A stretch of 64,000 bases of DNA, taken from contig JAWZSN010000018.1 in the NCBI GenBank assembly GCA_033875255.1, positions 62,001 through 126,000 on the forward strand, given 5' to 3'. Made by a program: the position numbers and the translations under genes. The notes beneath the pieces were generated by a model. The model saw only the letters and a list, made by a program, of their open reading frames with translations. It did not search any database and was not told where the DNA came from. Shown here piece after piece: positions 26,386 through 36,460 of this stretch. Every line of letters starts with the position of its first letter. The stretch's first letter is position 1. The DNA comes from Marinimicrococcus sp033875255 (GTDB taxonomy: Bacteria; Pseudomonadota; Alphaproteobacteria; Geminicoccales; Geminicoccaceae).

Positions 26386-27896
26386 ACGCCCCCCTGGCTT
26401 GGCGGCCACCGCGGGTGGCAGTGCGTGCAGCCGGCCATCGGCAGGCCTGGCAGCGGCAGGCGCTCGCCGCGCTGGGCGAGGTCGCCGGGCTGACCGACGC
26501 TGCGGCCCCGGACGGGGCCGAGCTGGTGCTCGATCTGGGTGATTCTCCTCCTGCCGGCACGACCACGACCGTTCTCGCGATCCGCGACGAGGACGGTCTG
26601 GGGCCCGACCATCTGGGGGCGGGGGCGGTCAGCCGTGGCCGCACCAGCGTGGTGGTCCGGCTGATCGCCATCGCTCCCGACGGGCACGGCCGCATTCTCG
26701 AGGAGGCATCGCTGAGGCTCGCGTCTTGGCGCTGGCATGAGGCGCGGACGGCCCTGCTGGAAACGGTGGCCACCTGGCCGGCGCGCGCCGTGGGTCGGGA
26801 ACATGCCTTCCCCTCCGGTCCCGCCATCGCGGTGTCGCGGCGGCCGGCGCTGCCGCCGCCGGCGTGGCGCCGGCGCCTGGGCGAGCTCCGCGCGCTCGCC
26901 GGCAGGGCCACATGGCGGTTCTTCGAGGACCAGTGGGCCATCGGGATCGTGGATGCTCCCGTGGCGTTCCTCCTTGCCGCCGGCGAGCTGCCGCGGCAGC
27001 GGGTGCGGTGGCTCGCGCCGCCGCCGGGCGGCTTCGTTGCGGACCCGATGGTCGTTCCGGACGAGCGCGGCGCCTGCCCGACCGTTCTGGCCGAGCTGTT
27101 CCTGTTCCGCGAGGGGCGCGGCAAGATCGTCGCCCTCGACACCGGCTCCGGCGCGCCGCCGGCGACTGTCCTCGAGCGGCCTTGGCACCTCTCCTATCCC
27201 TTTCTCCTTCGACATGGCGGCGAGCTCTACTGCCTGCCCGAGATGTTCCACGCGCGGCGCGCTCAGCTGTTCCGCGCCGACCCGTTTCCCTCCTGCTGGG
27301 CGGAAGGGCCGGTCCTTCTCGAGGATTTCGCCGCCGTCGACGGGACGGTGCATCACGACGGCGAGCGCTTCTGGCTTTTCTGCGCGAACCAGGACGACGA
27401 GCCCGAGGCCAAGCTGTTCTTGTTCTTCAGCGAGGATCTCTTCTCGGGCTGGAAGCCGCATCCCGGCAATCCGGTGCGTCACGATCTGCGCAACAGCCGG
27501 CCGGCCGGGCCGCTGTTCGCGGCCGATGGCGCGCTCTGGCGGCCGGCGCAGGACTGCACCGCCACCTATGGCGGGGCGGTCGTGGTCAACCGCGTGCTCG
27601 AGCTGACGCCGACCCGCTTCGTCGAGGAGGCGGCCATCCGGCTGTCACCGGACCCCGAGGGACCCTGGCCGGACGGGCTGCACACGCTGTGCGCTGCCGG
27701 GCCGGTCACGATCGTCGACGGCAAGCGGCGCTTCGTGATGCCGCTCCGGGGGAGCATGGCCACCGCGCGGGCGCTGTGGCGCAAGGCGGGCGACGTCGTC
27801 GCGGCGTGGCATCGCCGCCGGGATGGCCGAGGGGGTGATGGAGGATCGCACGGTCAGGGAGGTCCCGTACGGTCGAAGCCGATGCGGAGGCCGTAA
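26367..27896 (+). CDS. GINT1-type beta-propeller protein (glucosamine inositolphosphorylceramide transferase-like N-terminal domain)
   Basis: 509 residues, unlike the GT4 enzymes around it. From about residue 170 it follows the five-bladed-propeller pattern seen in the N-terminal domain of plant GINT1 and of bacterial proteins often annotated as formyltransferase-like: FFEDQWAIGIV, WLAPPPGGFVADPMVV, SYPFLLRHGGELYCLPEM, the blade AVDGTVHHDGERFWLFCANQ, FFSEDLFSGWKPHPGNPVRH, and RPAQDCTATYGGAVVVNRV. The N-terminal 150 residues look like a formyltransferase-related or unassigned domain. GTG starts at 26367 and at 26382 (the latter overlapping the upstream stop) are both possible. Role in the locus, possibly sugar transfer or modification of the glycan, is unknown. 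Confidence 0.7.
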   Translation: MSDPVVNAPLAWRPPRVAVRAAGHRQAWQRQALAALGEVAGLTDAAAPDGAELVLDLGDSPPAGTTTTVLAIRDEDGLGPDHLGAGAVSRGRTSVVVRLIAIAPDGHGRILEEASLRLASWRWHEARTALLETVATWPARAVGREHAFPSGPAIAVSRRPALPPPAWRRRLGELRALAGRATWRFFEDQWAIGIVDAPVAFLLAAGELPRQRVRWLAPPPGGFVADPMVVPDERGACPTVLAELFLFREGRGKIVALDTGSGAPPATVLERPWHLSYPFLLRHGGELYCLPEMFHARRAQLFRADPFPSCWAEGPVLLEDFAAVDGTVHHDGERFWLFCANQDDEPEAKLFLFFSEDLFSGWKPHPGNPVRHDLRNSRPAGPLFAADGALWRPAQDCTATYGGAVVVNRVLELTPTRFVEEAAIRLSPDPEGPWPDGLHTLCAAGPVTIVDGKRRFVMPLRGSMATARALWRKAGDVVAAWHRRRDGRGGDGGSHGQGGPVRSKPMRRP

Positions 27897-28549
27897 GCCT
27901 GGAGCAGGTCGAGGGTGCCCCACAGCATGATCGTCACGCCGACCATCTCGAGGGTCTCCTCGACGAAGACCTGCGCCGTGGCGGCCGCCGTGCCGGCGAG
28001 GAAATTGTCCAGACCCTCCACGCCGACCGCGCCGGCCGCGAGAATCGCCATGCCCACGAGAAACTTCACCAGCGCACCCGGCGCCGGCCGGAAATAGAAG
28101 CGGGCCGAGTGCAGGAGAAGAAAAGCCAGGGCCACTCCGGGGAGGCCGATGACGAACATCCAGGTGCCCATCCGGTCGAGGAGGGTCTCGCGCGTGCCGC
28201 TGGTAAGCAGGGCATCGCTGATGCTTCCTGCCCATTCGTGAAACTGGGCGGTTTCATCCGCTGAAAGGAGGACGAAAAACATGGCCAAGCCCGCAGGAGG
28301 CCAGGATCGCACGTGACGCAACGAGAAATGATGAAAGGCGAAGAGGCCCAGCAGGGCGGCGACGACAAAGAGTTGCGTCGAGGAATACCACGCCGGAAAA
28401 TTTGCCTCGCCGTCAAGGTCAAACATCCGGGTGAAGCGATCGCCCAAAGCTATGTTGGCAATATACAAAAATGAAATTGCAATATCGGCAATAAAGAAAA
28501 ATGCAATAAATCTAAGGGAGTATATTTCAGAGTTGATTGATGTTGTCAT
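27854..28549 (-). CDS. Multi-pass membrane protein of unknown function with conserved-looking acidic/His motifs
   Basis: 231 residues with about six predicted membrane segments: FIAFFFIADIAISFLYIANI, FVVAALLGLFAFHHFSL, LAMFFVLLSADET, MFVIGLPGVALAFLLLH, FLVGMAILAAGAVGV, VGVTIMLWGTLDLL. I do not recognise a named family. Notable are SADETAQFHEW in one helix end and VFVEETLEMVG in another, an arrangement of Asp/Glu/His that could form a buried metal or catalytic site. The 5' end of the gene and its upstream region (28420-28640) are AT-rich, unlike its 3' part. It converges on the polysaccharide operon and overlaps the last gene's 3' end by 43 bp. Confidence 0.75.
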   Translation of the reverse strand: MTTSINSEIYSLRFIAFFFIADIAISFLYIANIALGDRFTRMFDLDGEANFPAWYSSTQLFVVAALLGLFAFHHFSLRHVRSWPPAGLAMFFVLLSADETAQFHEWAGSISDALLTSGTRETLLDRMGTWMFVIGLPGVALAFLLLHSARFYFRPAPGALVKFLVGMAILAAGAVGVEGLDNFLAGTAAATAQVFVEETLEMVGVTIMLWGTLDLLQAYGLRIGFDRTGPP

Positions 28550-28954
28550 TTCGCCCGTGTTCCTGTGGAAAATTCGACTTCAAGGCGACAGTGAAAAATT
28601 GCACATCGGCATGGTCGAGTCAACGCGGGTGAGAAGGTGATTATCCGTGTTTCTTCAGGCGGTTGTGCAACTCGCAGAGAAAAGCCCGCACGGACCGTCA
28701 GTATAGCCGGCTCATGTGCCGGCGGCGGTCGCCGCCGATCATGGATCCCGCCGCCTTTCCTGCAGATTCCCGGTGAGAGAACGTTTCATTCAGCGAAACC
28801 TGCTTTTCGTTGTCCGGACGAGGCGGACTCCCTACCCTGTGCGCAGGCAATACAAGACCCTGGTCCTGCACATCAGGAGGCCGGTAGCGTTGGAGGTTGT
28901 CCCGCGCCGTGCCGTCCGATGGATCGGGTCAGCTCATGGCGTCAGGGAGACAAC
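28550..28954. promoter_or_regulatory. 405-bp divergent region with AT-rich part and a candidate palindromic operator
   Basis: Between the membrane protein (minus) and the aminotransferase (plus). Bases up to about 28640 are AT-rich and probably hold the minus-strand promoter. At 28783-28799 lies GTTTC, seven bases, GAAAC, a small palindrome that could bind a regulator such as the IclR protein encoded at 37447. No gene is seen. Confidence 0.4.
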
Positions 28955-30292
<1,338 letters not shown>

Positions 30293-30303
30293 CCGCGGCA
30301 CCC

Positions 30304-30348
30304 GCTAGCCGGGCCGGCGCGGGCCGTTGCCCCGCCGGCCCGGCTAGC
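30304..30348 (+). terminator. Strong hairpin, probable terminator after the aminotransferase gene
   Basis: Perfect 16-bp inverted repeat (arms 30304-30319 and 30333-30348), with three further GC pairs inside after a one-base bulge and a 6-base loop. It is placed 11 bp after the stop. Only a weak pyrimidine tract follows, so it may slow rather than fully stop transcription before the M81 gene. Confidence 0.65.
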
Positions 30349-30393
30349 GGCGCCTTCTTCCAGAAATCACGAACAAGCCCGAGGGGGGCGTCC

Positions 30394-31881
30394 ATGCGGC
30401 TCGCTGTCATCCACATCGCGCAGGAAACCAACGACTTCAATCCGGAGCTGACGACGCTTCGCGACTACGAGTCGTTCGGGCTGTTCGAGGGAGCCCAGAT
30501 CTTCGAGAAGCTTCACGGGGTCGGCCAGATCGGCGGCTATCTCGAGGCGGTCGAGGAGAGCGGGCTGGACGTGGAGTCGGTGCCGATCATTCGCGGCTTC
30601 GCCACCGCCGGTGGGCGTATCAGCACCGAGGCTCGCGAGTTCTTCGAGGCGAAGATCCGCGACGGCCTCGCGGCTGCCGGGCGGATCGACGGCCTGGCAC
30701 TGCAGCTTCACGGCGCCTGCTCGGCCGAGGGCATGGACGATGTCGAGGGTGCCCAGCTCGAGCTCTGCCGCTCGATCCTCGGCCCCGACGTGCCGATCGT
30801 GCTGTGCCTCGACCATCATGCCAACGTGACGCGCAAGATGGTCGAGCTGAGCACCGCCATCGTCGCCCACCGCACCCAGCCCCACGACCCCTTCGACACC
30901 GGCAAGATCGGCGCCCAGCTCCTGCTGCGCATCTGCACCGGCGAGGTGCGGCCGGTCATGGCCTGGCGCAAGCTGCCGCTGCTGTCGCACCAGGAGCAGT
31001 TCCTGACCTCGCAGGCGCCGATGAAGACCTGGTTCGACCAGGCGCGCGGCTGGGAGCAGCAGGATCCGCGCGTGCTGCACGTCGCCAACTTCCCGATGCA
31101 GCCATGGCTCGACGTTGCCGAGGGCGGCTGGGCTACCGTGGCAGTGGTCGACGGCGACCGGGAGCTCGCCGAGCGGCTGGCCGACGAGTCCGCCGAGCTG
31201 GCCTGGTCGCTGCGCGAGGTCTTCCAGAAGAAGGAAGCCGTGCCGGTCGACGTGGCGGTGCGGATGGCCGACGAGGCCGAGGCCGGCCTCGTCCTGCTGA
31301 GCGATACCGGCGATACCGTGTTCGGCGGTGCGGCGGGCGACAGCAACCTCATCCTCGAGGCGATTCTCCGCCTCGGCATCAAGAGCACCGCCCTTGTGCC
31401 CATGATCGCCCCGAAGACGGTCGCCCGGCTGGTCGAGGCGGGCGAAGGGGCCGTGGTCACCCTGCCGGTCGGCGGTCAGACCACGGGCTTCTTCGAGCCG
31501 CTCGAGGTCACCGGCACGGTACGGCGCATCGGCGGCGGCATGGTCGAGGTCGCGGACCATCACCAGCGCGAGGTCGACATGGGGCGCACGGTGGTCTTCG
31601 AGGTCGGCCCCGTGACGCTGCTGATCAGCGAGCTGCGCGGCGTCGCCGGCAACATGCCCCACGTCTACCGGGCCTTCGGGATCGAGCCTGCCGATTACAA
31701 GATGGCCATCTTGAAGACCGCCTCGAACTTCCAGTTCTTCGCCTCGCTGGCCTCGCGGATGATCCGCGTCGACACCAGCGGGCCCGGCCAGTCGGACGTC
31801 CACGGCCTCCCCTGGAAGCGCCTCCCACGGCCGATCTACCCGCTCGACCCCGTCGCCGACTGGCGCGGGGCCAGCTCGTGA
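30394..31881 (+). CDS. M81 family metallopeptidase (MlrC/microcystinase C-like)
   Basis: 495 residues, full length. N-terminal MRLAVIHIAQETNDFNP is the family hallmark; LQLHGACSAEGMDDVEGAQLE-type segments and VLCLDHHANVTRKMVELST carry probable zinc ligands. RTQPHDPFDTGKIGAQLLLR and LLSDTGDTVFGGAAGDSN are further signatures. MlrC opens or processes linear peptides during microcystin breakdown, but most M81 proteins act on other amides. A GAGGGGGG site precedes the ATG. It is followed after 56 bp by the binding protein of ABC system B, which suggests that the transported compound is its substrate. Confidence 0.9.
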   Translation: MRLAVIHIAQETNDFNPELTTLRDYESFGLFEGAQIFEKLHGVGQIGGYLEAVEESGLDVESVPIIRGFATAGGRISTEAREFFEAKIRDGLAAAGRIDGLALQLHGACSAEGMDDVEGAQLELCRSILGPDVPIVLCLDHHANVTRKMVELSTAIVAHRTQPHDPFDTGKIGAQLLLRICTGEVRPVMAWRKLPLLSHQEQFLTSQAPMKTWFDQARGWEQQDPRVLHVANFPMQPWLDVAEGGWATVAVVDGDRELAERLADESAELAWSLREVFQKKEAVPVDVAVRMADEAEAGLVLLSDTGDTVFGGAAGDSNLILEAILRLGIKSTALVPMIAPKTVARLVEAGEGAVVTLPVGGQTTGFFEPLEVTGTVRRIGGGMVEVADHHQREVDMGRTVVFEVGPVTLLISELRGVAGNMPHVYRAFGIEPADYKMAILKTASNFQFFASLASRMIRVDTSGPGQSDVHGLPWKRLPRPIYPLDPVADWRGASS

Positions 31882-31937
31882 CCGACGTGAACCGGCAACC
31901 GTCGACCCTCGGGTCGCGCAACGAAGGCAGCAATCAA

Positions 31938-33479
31938 ATGAGAAACGGTTTGATGCGCCCTGCCAGGCTGTTGGGCTCGCTGCTGATGGCAGCGACGATG
32001 CTGTGCAGCCCCGCCGGCGCCTCGGCGGCCGAACCCGAAGGCGGCAAGCTGCGGGTCGCCATCCTGGCGGACGTGAACAGCTTCGATCCCCAGTCCTTCC
32101 TCACGGTCAATTTTCCGGTCATCAAGAACTTCTACGACAGCCTGATCGAGTACACCCCCGAGGGCGAGGCGGTACCCAGCCTCGCCACCTCCTGGGAGAT
32201 CGGGCCCGAGAACCGCTCGGTGACCGTCACCCTGCGCGACGACGTGAAGTTCCACAGCGGCGCGCCGCTCGACGCCCGGGCGGTGGCGGCCACCCTGGAG
32301 AAGGCGGCCGATCCCCAAAGGGGCAAGAACGTCTTCGCCACGATGTCGTTCGTGGACGGCTGGGAGATCGTCGACGAGCGTACGATCAGGCTGAACTTCA
32401 AGGCCTCCGCACCGGACCGGCAGATCACCGACCTCCTGCAGTTCCTCTCGGTGATCGACCCGGCGGCGATGGACAGCGTCGATACCAGCCCGGCCGGCAC
32501 CGGCGCCTACCTGCTGGCCGAGCGCAAGGTCGGCCAGGAGATCCGCCTGAAGGCCAATCCGGACTACTGGCGCGATAGCCAGCCGGCTACCGAGGAGGTG
32601 GTGCTCACGATCTTCAGCGAGGACGCGGCGGCCAGCGCGGCCCTCGAGTCCGGCGCGGTCGACTTGGTCTATGGCGGCACCGCGCGCAGCGCCGTGCGCC
32701 TGAAGGATGCCGGCTACCAGCTCGTCCGCGGGCCCGGGCCGCTGGTCCAGGTGTTCCGCATCAACAGCACCCAGGGCCCGTTTCGCAACGAGAAGTTCCG
32801 CCAGGCCTTCAACCACCTGATGCCCCGTGCCGGCATCCTCAAGGTGGGCTATGGCGGTCTCGGCCAGGTGACGGCGCTGCCCTGGGCGCCGGCCAGCCCC
32901 GCCGCCGATCCGAGCTACAACGAGAAGTACGCCTTCGATCTCGACAAGGCGCGCGAGCTCCTCGACGCCTCGGGCCTGTCGGCGGCGGAAATGAGCGATT
33001 GGAAGCTCCTGGTGAACGGCGGCGACGAGAGCCTGGTCACCATCAGCCAGGTGGCCCAGGGAACCCTGGCCAAGGCCGGCATCGATGTCGAGCTCGACAT
33101 CAGGGAGGGGGCGGAGTTCGTCGACGCCATGCTCAACGGGAAGTTCGCCGCGGTGTTCGCCGCCATCGGCAACATCCAGAAGTTCCCGACCCGGGTCGCC
33201 ACGAACAGCATCTACCGCACCCAGAACAACCCGGTCTTCGGCGAGCCGCATCCGCATCCCGCCTATGTCGAGGCAATCGCGCGGGTCAACAACACCTTCT
33301 CGCCGGACGAGGTCCGGGCCGCCTACGACCATCTCAACCAGGTGCTGGTGGAATCCGCCTTCGCCATCCCGACCAACACCTACGATATCGGTCTGATCGT
33401 CGCGAGCGAGAAGGTCGGCGGGTTCACCCTCGACATCGACAATATGCTGGTGGCCCGCACGATCGGCTTCGCCGACTGA
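31938..33479 (+). CDS. Peptide/opine-type periplasmic binding protein (SBP_bac_5), system B
   Basis: 513 residues. Signal peptide from MRNGLMRPARLLGSLLMAAT to cleavage near ASAAEPE; no twin-arginine or lipobox. Family features: VAILADVNSFDPQSF, the ligand-domain part RDDVKFHSGAPLDARAVAAT, SPAGTGAYLLAERKVGQEI, NPDYWRDSQPATEEVV, and VFRINSTQGPFRNEKFRQAF. It supplies substrate to the permease pair at 35579-37404. The ligand cannot be read, but the M81 peptidase upstream implies a peptide-like or amide compound. A purine-rich AACGAAGGCAG stretch serves as ribosome-binding site. Confidence 0.92.
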   Translation: MRNGLMRPARLLGSLLMAATMLCSPAGASAAEPEGGKLRVAILADVNSFDPQSFLTVNFPVIKNFYDSLIEYTPEGEAVPSLATSWEIGPENRSVTVTLRDDVKFHSGAPLDARAVAATLEKAADPQRGKNVFATMSFVDGWEIVDERTIRLNFKASAPDRQITDLLQFLSVIDPAAMDSVDTSPAGTGAYLLAERKVGQEIRLKANPDYWRDSQPATEEVVLTIFSEDAAASAALESGAVDLVYGGTARSAVRLKDAGYQLVRGPGPLVQVFRINSTQGPFRNEKFRQAFNHLMPRAGILKVGYGGLGQVTALPWAPASPAADPSYNEKYAFDLDKARELLDASGLSAAEMSDWKLLVNGGDESLVTISQVAQGTLAKAGIDVELDIREGAEFVDAMLNGKFAAVFAAIGNIQKFPTRVATNSIYRTQNNPVFGEPHPHPAYVEAIARVNNTFSPDEVRAAYDHLNQVLVESAFAIPTNTYDIGLIVASEKVGGFTLDIDNMLVARTIGFAD

Positions 33480-33533
33480 TGCGCGGGCCGGAGCACTTCC
33501 GCCCGGGCCGCCGGCGTGATGGCCGAGGTGCCG

Positions 33534-35582
33534 ATGGCTGAGCCGGTTCTCTCGGTGCGCTCGCTGGGCGTCACCTTCCACGGCTCCGGCCGGCCGGTGC
33601 CCGCCCTTCGCGGCATCGACCTCGATCTGTGGCCCGGCGAGGTGCTGGGGCTGGTGGGCGAGTCGGGCTCCGGCAAGAGTGTCACCTCGCTGGCCATCTC
33701 CGGCCTCCTGCCGAGAACGGCGAGGGTCGAGGGGACGGTGCGGCTTGGCGGGGTCGAGGTGACCAGCGCCGATGCCGAGACCTTGCGGCAGATGCGCGGC
33801 CGCGATGTCGGGCTGATCTTCCAGGACCCGACCACCAGCCTGAACCCGCTCCTGCCGATCGGCCGGCAGCTCACCGAGGGCCAGGTGGCGCACGGCCGGC
33901 TCGAGCGCCACCGTGCGCCCGAGCGGGCGGTCGAGCTTCTGGGCGAGGTCGACATCGCCGATCCGGCGGGGCGCGCCGTGCAGTATCCCCACCAGTTCTC
34001 CGGGGGGATGCGCCAGCGGGGCGTCATCGCCATGGCCATGGCCGGCCAGCCGCGGCTCATCATCGCCGACGAGCCGACCACGGCGCTGGACGTCACCGTC
34101 CAGGCCCAGGTGCTGGCCCTGCTCGCCCGGCGCCAGGCCGAGACCGGTGCTGCCGTCATCCTGATCACCCACGATCTGGGCGTGGTCGCCGAGATGGCGC
34201 ACCGGGTGGCCGTCATGTATGGCGGCCGCATCGTGGAGAGCGGGCCGGTGGAGGACATCTTCCGCCGGCCGCGCCACCCCTACACCGCAGCCCTGCTGCG
34301 CAGCCTGCCGCGCATCGATACCGACGAGACCCGGCTGGCGCCTATCCCCGGGCAGCCGCCGGTGCCCGCGCGACTGCCGCGCGGTTGCACCTTCCATCCG
34401 CGCTGCGCGCTCGGCCGGCAGCGGCCGCGCTGCGCTGCCGAGGAGCCGGCGCTGCGGCCCGTCGCCGGCGGCCACAGCTCGGCCTGCCACTTCGTCGAGG
34501 AGATGGCGGCCCCGGCGCGGGCACCAGCGGTGCCGGCCGGCGCGGCGAGGAGCGCGCCGGCCGGCGAGCCGCTGCTGAGCGTCGAGGGCCTCAAGGTCCA
34601 CTTTCCCGTCAAGGCCGGGCTGCTGCGCCGCACGGTGGGCCATGTGCGGGCGGTCGACGGGGTGAGCCTCACCGTGCGGCCCGGCGAGACCCTGGGCCTC
34701 GTCGGCGAATCGGGCTGCGGCAAGACCACGACCGGCCGGGCCGTCATGGGGCTGATCAAGGCCACCGGCGGCAGCGTGCGCTTCGACGGGCGGGAGATCA
34801 CCGGCCTTGCCGGCAGTGCCCTGCGCCAGGTGCGCCGGCAGATGCAGTATGTCTTCCAGGACCCGTTCGCCTCGCTCAACCCGGTTCTGACGGTGGGCGA
34901 CATCGTGGCCGAGCCGCTGCGCATCCATGGCCTCTACGAGGAGATGGGCGGTGCCAGGCGGATCGCCGAGCTTCTCGACATGGTGGGCCTGTCGCCGAGC
35001 TTCACCGGCCGCTACCCGCACGAGTTCTCGGGAGGCCAGAAGCAGCGCATCGGAATCGCCCGCGCCCTGGCGCTGCAGCCGCGGCTGCTCATCCTCGACG
35101 AGCCGGTGGCCGCCCTCGACGTCTCGATCCAGGCGCAGATCGTCAATCTCCTTCAAGATCTCCAGCGCGAGCTCGGTCTGGCCTATCTCTTCATCGCCCA
35201 CGATCTCTCCGTGGTCCGCCATATCTCGGACCGGGTGGCCGTGATGTATCTGGGCCGGATCGTCGAGGAGAGCACGCGGGCCGGCCTCTACGGGACGCCG
35301 CTCCACCCCTATACCCAGTCCCTGCTGTCGGCGGTTCCGGTGCCCGATCCGGCAGCACGCGGCTCCCGCCGCCGCATCGCCCTGCAGGGCGAGATCCCCA
35401 ACCCCGCCTCGCCGCCGCCGGGCTGCGTCTTTCATCCGCGCTGCTTCAAGGCGACCGGGCGATGCGCCAGCGAGGCGCCGGCGTTCGAGGCCCGTCCCGG
35501 CCTGCCGACGCGCTGCGCCTGCCATCATGCGGGTCCCCTCGGGGCCGAGCAGGGCGGCCAACTCCGCGCCGCGGCGCCATGA
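33534..35582 (+). CDS. Fused peptide ABC transporter ATPase (DppD-DppF in one chain), system B
   Basis: About 682 residues with two complete ABC ATPase units. The first (residues 5-320) has GLVGESGSGKSVTS, QYPHQFSGGMRQRGVIAMA and LIIADEPTTALDVTVQ, ending in a cysteine-bearing oligopeptide domain (GCTFHPRCALGRQRPRC). The second (about 345-670) has GLVGESGCGKTTTG, FSGGQKQRIGIARALA and LLILDEPVAALDVSIQ, followed by GCVFHPRCFKATGRC. The first is DppD-like, the second DppF-like, joined by an alanine/proline-rich linker, the GsiA-type architecture. The ATG at 33534 has GAGG six bases upstream; upstream GTG/ATG at 33516/33519 lack it. The stop overlaps the permease C start. Confidence 0.93.
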   Translation: MAEPVLSVRSLGVTFHGSGRPVPALRGIDLDLWPGEVLGLVGESGSGKSVTSLAISGLLPRTARVEGTVRLGGVEVTSADAETLRQMRGRDVGLIFQDPTTSLNPLLPIGRQLTEGQVAHGRLERHRAPERAVELLGEVDIADPAGRAVQYPHQFSGGMRQRGVIAMAMAGQPRLIIADEPTTALDVTVQAQVLALLARRQAETGAAVILITHDLGVVAEMAHRVAVMYGGRIVESGPVEDIFRRPRHPYTAALLRSLPRIDTDETRLAPIPGQPPVPARLPRGCTFHPRCALGRQRPRCAAEEPALRPVAGGHSSACHFVEEMAAPARAPAVPAGAARSAPAGEPLLSVEGLKVHFPVKAGLLRRTVGHVRAVDGVSLTVRPGETLGLVGESGCGKTTTGRAVMGLIKATGGSVRFDGREITGLAGSALRQVRRQMQYVFQDPFASLNPVLTVGDIVAEPLRIHGLYEEMGGARRIAELLDMVGLSPSFTGRYPHEFSGGQKQRIGIARALALQPRLLILDEPVAALDVSIQAQIVNLLQDLQRELGLAYLFIAHDLSVVRHISDRVAVMYLGRIVEESTRAGLYGTPLHPYTQSLLSAVPVPDPAARGSRRRIALQGEIPNPASPPPGCVFHPRCFKATGRCASEAPAFEARPGLPTRCACHHAGPLGAEQGGQLRAAAP

Positions 35583-36460
35583 GCATGACCATGCAGCACA
35601 CGCTCGCCACCTTCCGGCGCGTTCTCGAGAGCAAGGGCGCGCTGGTCGGCATGCTGTTCCTGGCGACGGTCGCCCTGCTGGCCGCCTTCGTCCGCTTCCT
35701 GCCGATCGACCCGCTCGAGCAGGACCTGCTGATGGTGCTCGAGGGACCCTCGGCCGAGCACTGGTTCGGTACCGACGAGCTCGGCCGGGACATCATGGCG
35801 CGGGTCATCGAGGGGGCCCGGACATCCCTGCTGACCGCCGTGGGGGCGGTGAGCATCGCCGCCCTCGCCGGCATCCCCATCGGCCTCGCCGCCGGCTTCT
35901 TCGGCGGCTGGCGCGACGCGGTGCTCATGCGCCTGGTCGACGTCTTGATGGCGCTTCCCAACATCCTCTTCGCCATGGCGCTGATCGCGGTGCTGGGCCG
36001 CAGCCAGATGGCAGCACTGGTCGCCGTCGGCATCACCGGCATTCCAAGCTTCGCACGGATCACCCGGGCCCAGGTCCTGTCGCTGCGCAAGCGTGACTTC
36101 GTCACTGCCGTCGAGGCGTTTGGCGGCTCGCCCGGCTACAGCATGTTCCGCACCGTGCTGCCCAACGCCTGGAGCCCGATCCTGGTCCAGGTCGTGGTGC
36201 TCTCCTCGGTGGCGATCCTGCTCGAGGCGGCGCTGGCCTTTCTGGGCGTGGGCATCCCGCCGCCGACGCCGAGCTGGGGCGAGATGCTGCGCACCGGCAA
36301 ATCCTATCTCTACGAGGCGCCCTACTATGCCGTCCTGCCGGGTATCGTGCTGACGCTCACCATTCTCTCCCTCGACACGCTCGGGCGAAGGCTGGCGACC
36401 GTGCTCGAGGATCGCCATGGAGCCGCCGAGGAGACGGGGCTCGAGGAGGAGGGCACATGA
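35579..36460 (+). CDS. Peptide ABC transporter permease (DppC type), system B
   Basis: 293 residues. First membrane helix in GALVGMLFLATVALLAAFV, then HWFGTDELGRDIMARVIEGA, the DppC signature. The core has several helices, the coupling motif TAVEAFGGSPGYSMF...VLPN, and AFLGVGIPPPTPSWGEML, also family-typical. The ATG at 35579 overlaps the ATPase stop and its own stop overlaps the permease B start. In this system the C subunit gene precedes the B subunit gene and both follow the ATPase, the reverse of systems A, C and D. Confidence 0.93.
   Translation: MSMTMQHTLATFRRVLESKGALVGMLFLATVALLAAFVRFLPIDPLEQDLLMVLEGPSAEHWFGTDELGRDIMARVIEGARTSLLTAVGAVSIAALAGIPIGLAAGFFGGWRDAVLMRLVDVLMALPNILFAMALIAVLGRSQMAALVAVGITGIPSFARITRAQVLSLRKRDFVTAVEAFGGSPGYSMFRTVLPNAWSPILVQVVVLSSVAILLEAALAFLGVGIPPPTPSWGEMLRTGKSYLYEAPYYAVLPGIVLTLTILSLDTLGRRLATVLEDRHGAAEETGLEEEGT

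Noticed and set aside
33480..33533. Hairpin between binding-protein and ATPase genes of system B
   Set aside because: Only a 5-bp stem can be formed; not comparable to those of systems A and D.
31836..35561. Very long open antisense frame opposite system B (over 1200 codons)
   Set aside because: It mirrors well-supported binding-protein and ATPase genes, has low-complexity Arg/Gly/His-rich translation and no domain; such frames arise from GC-rich third positions.
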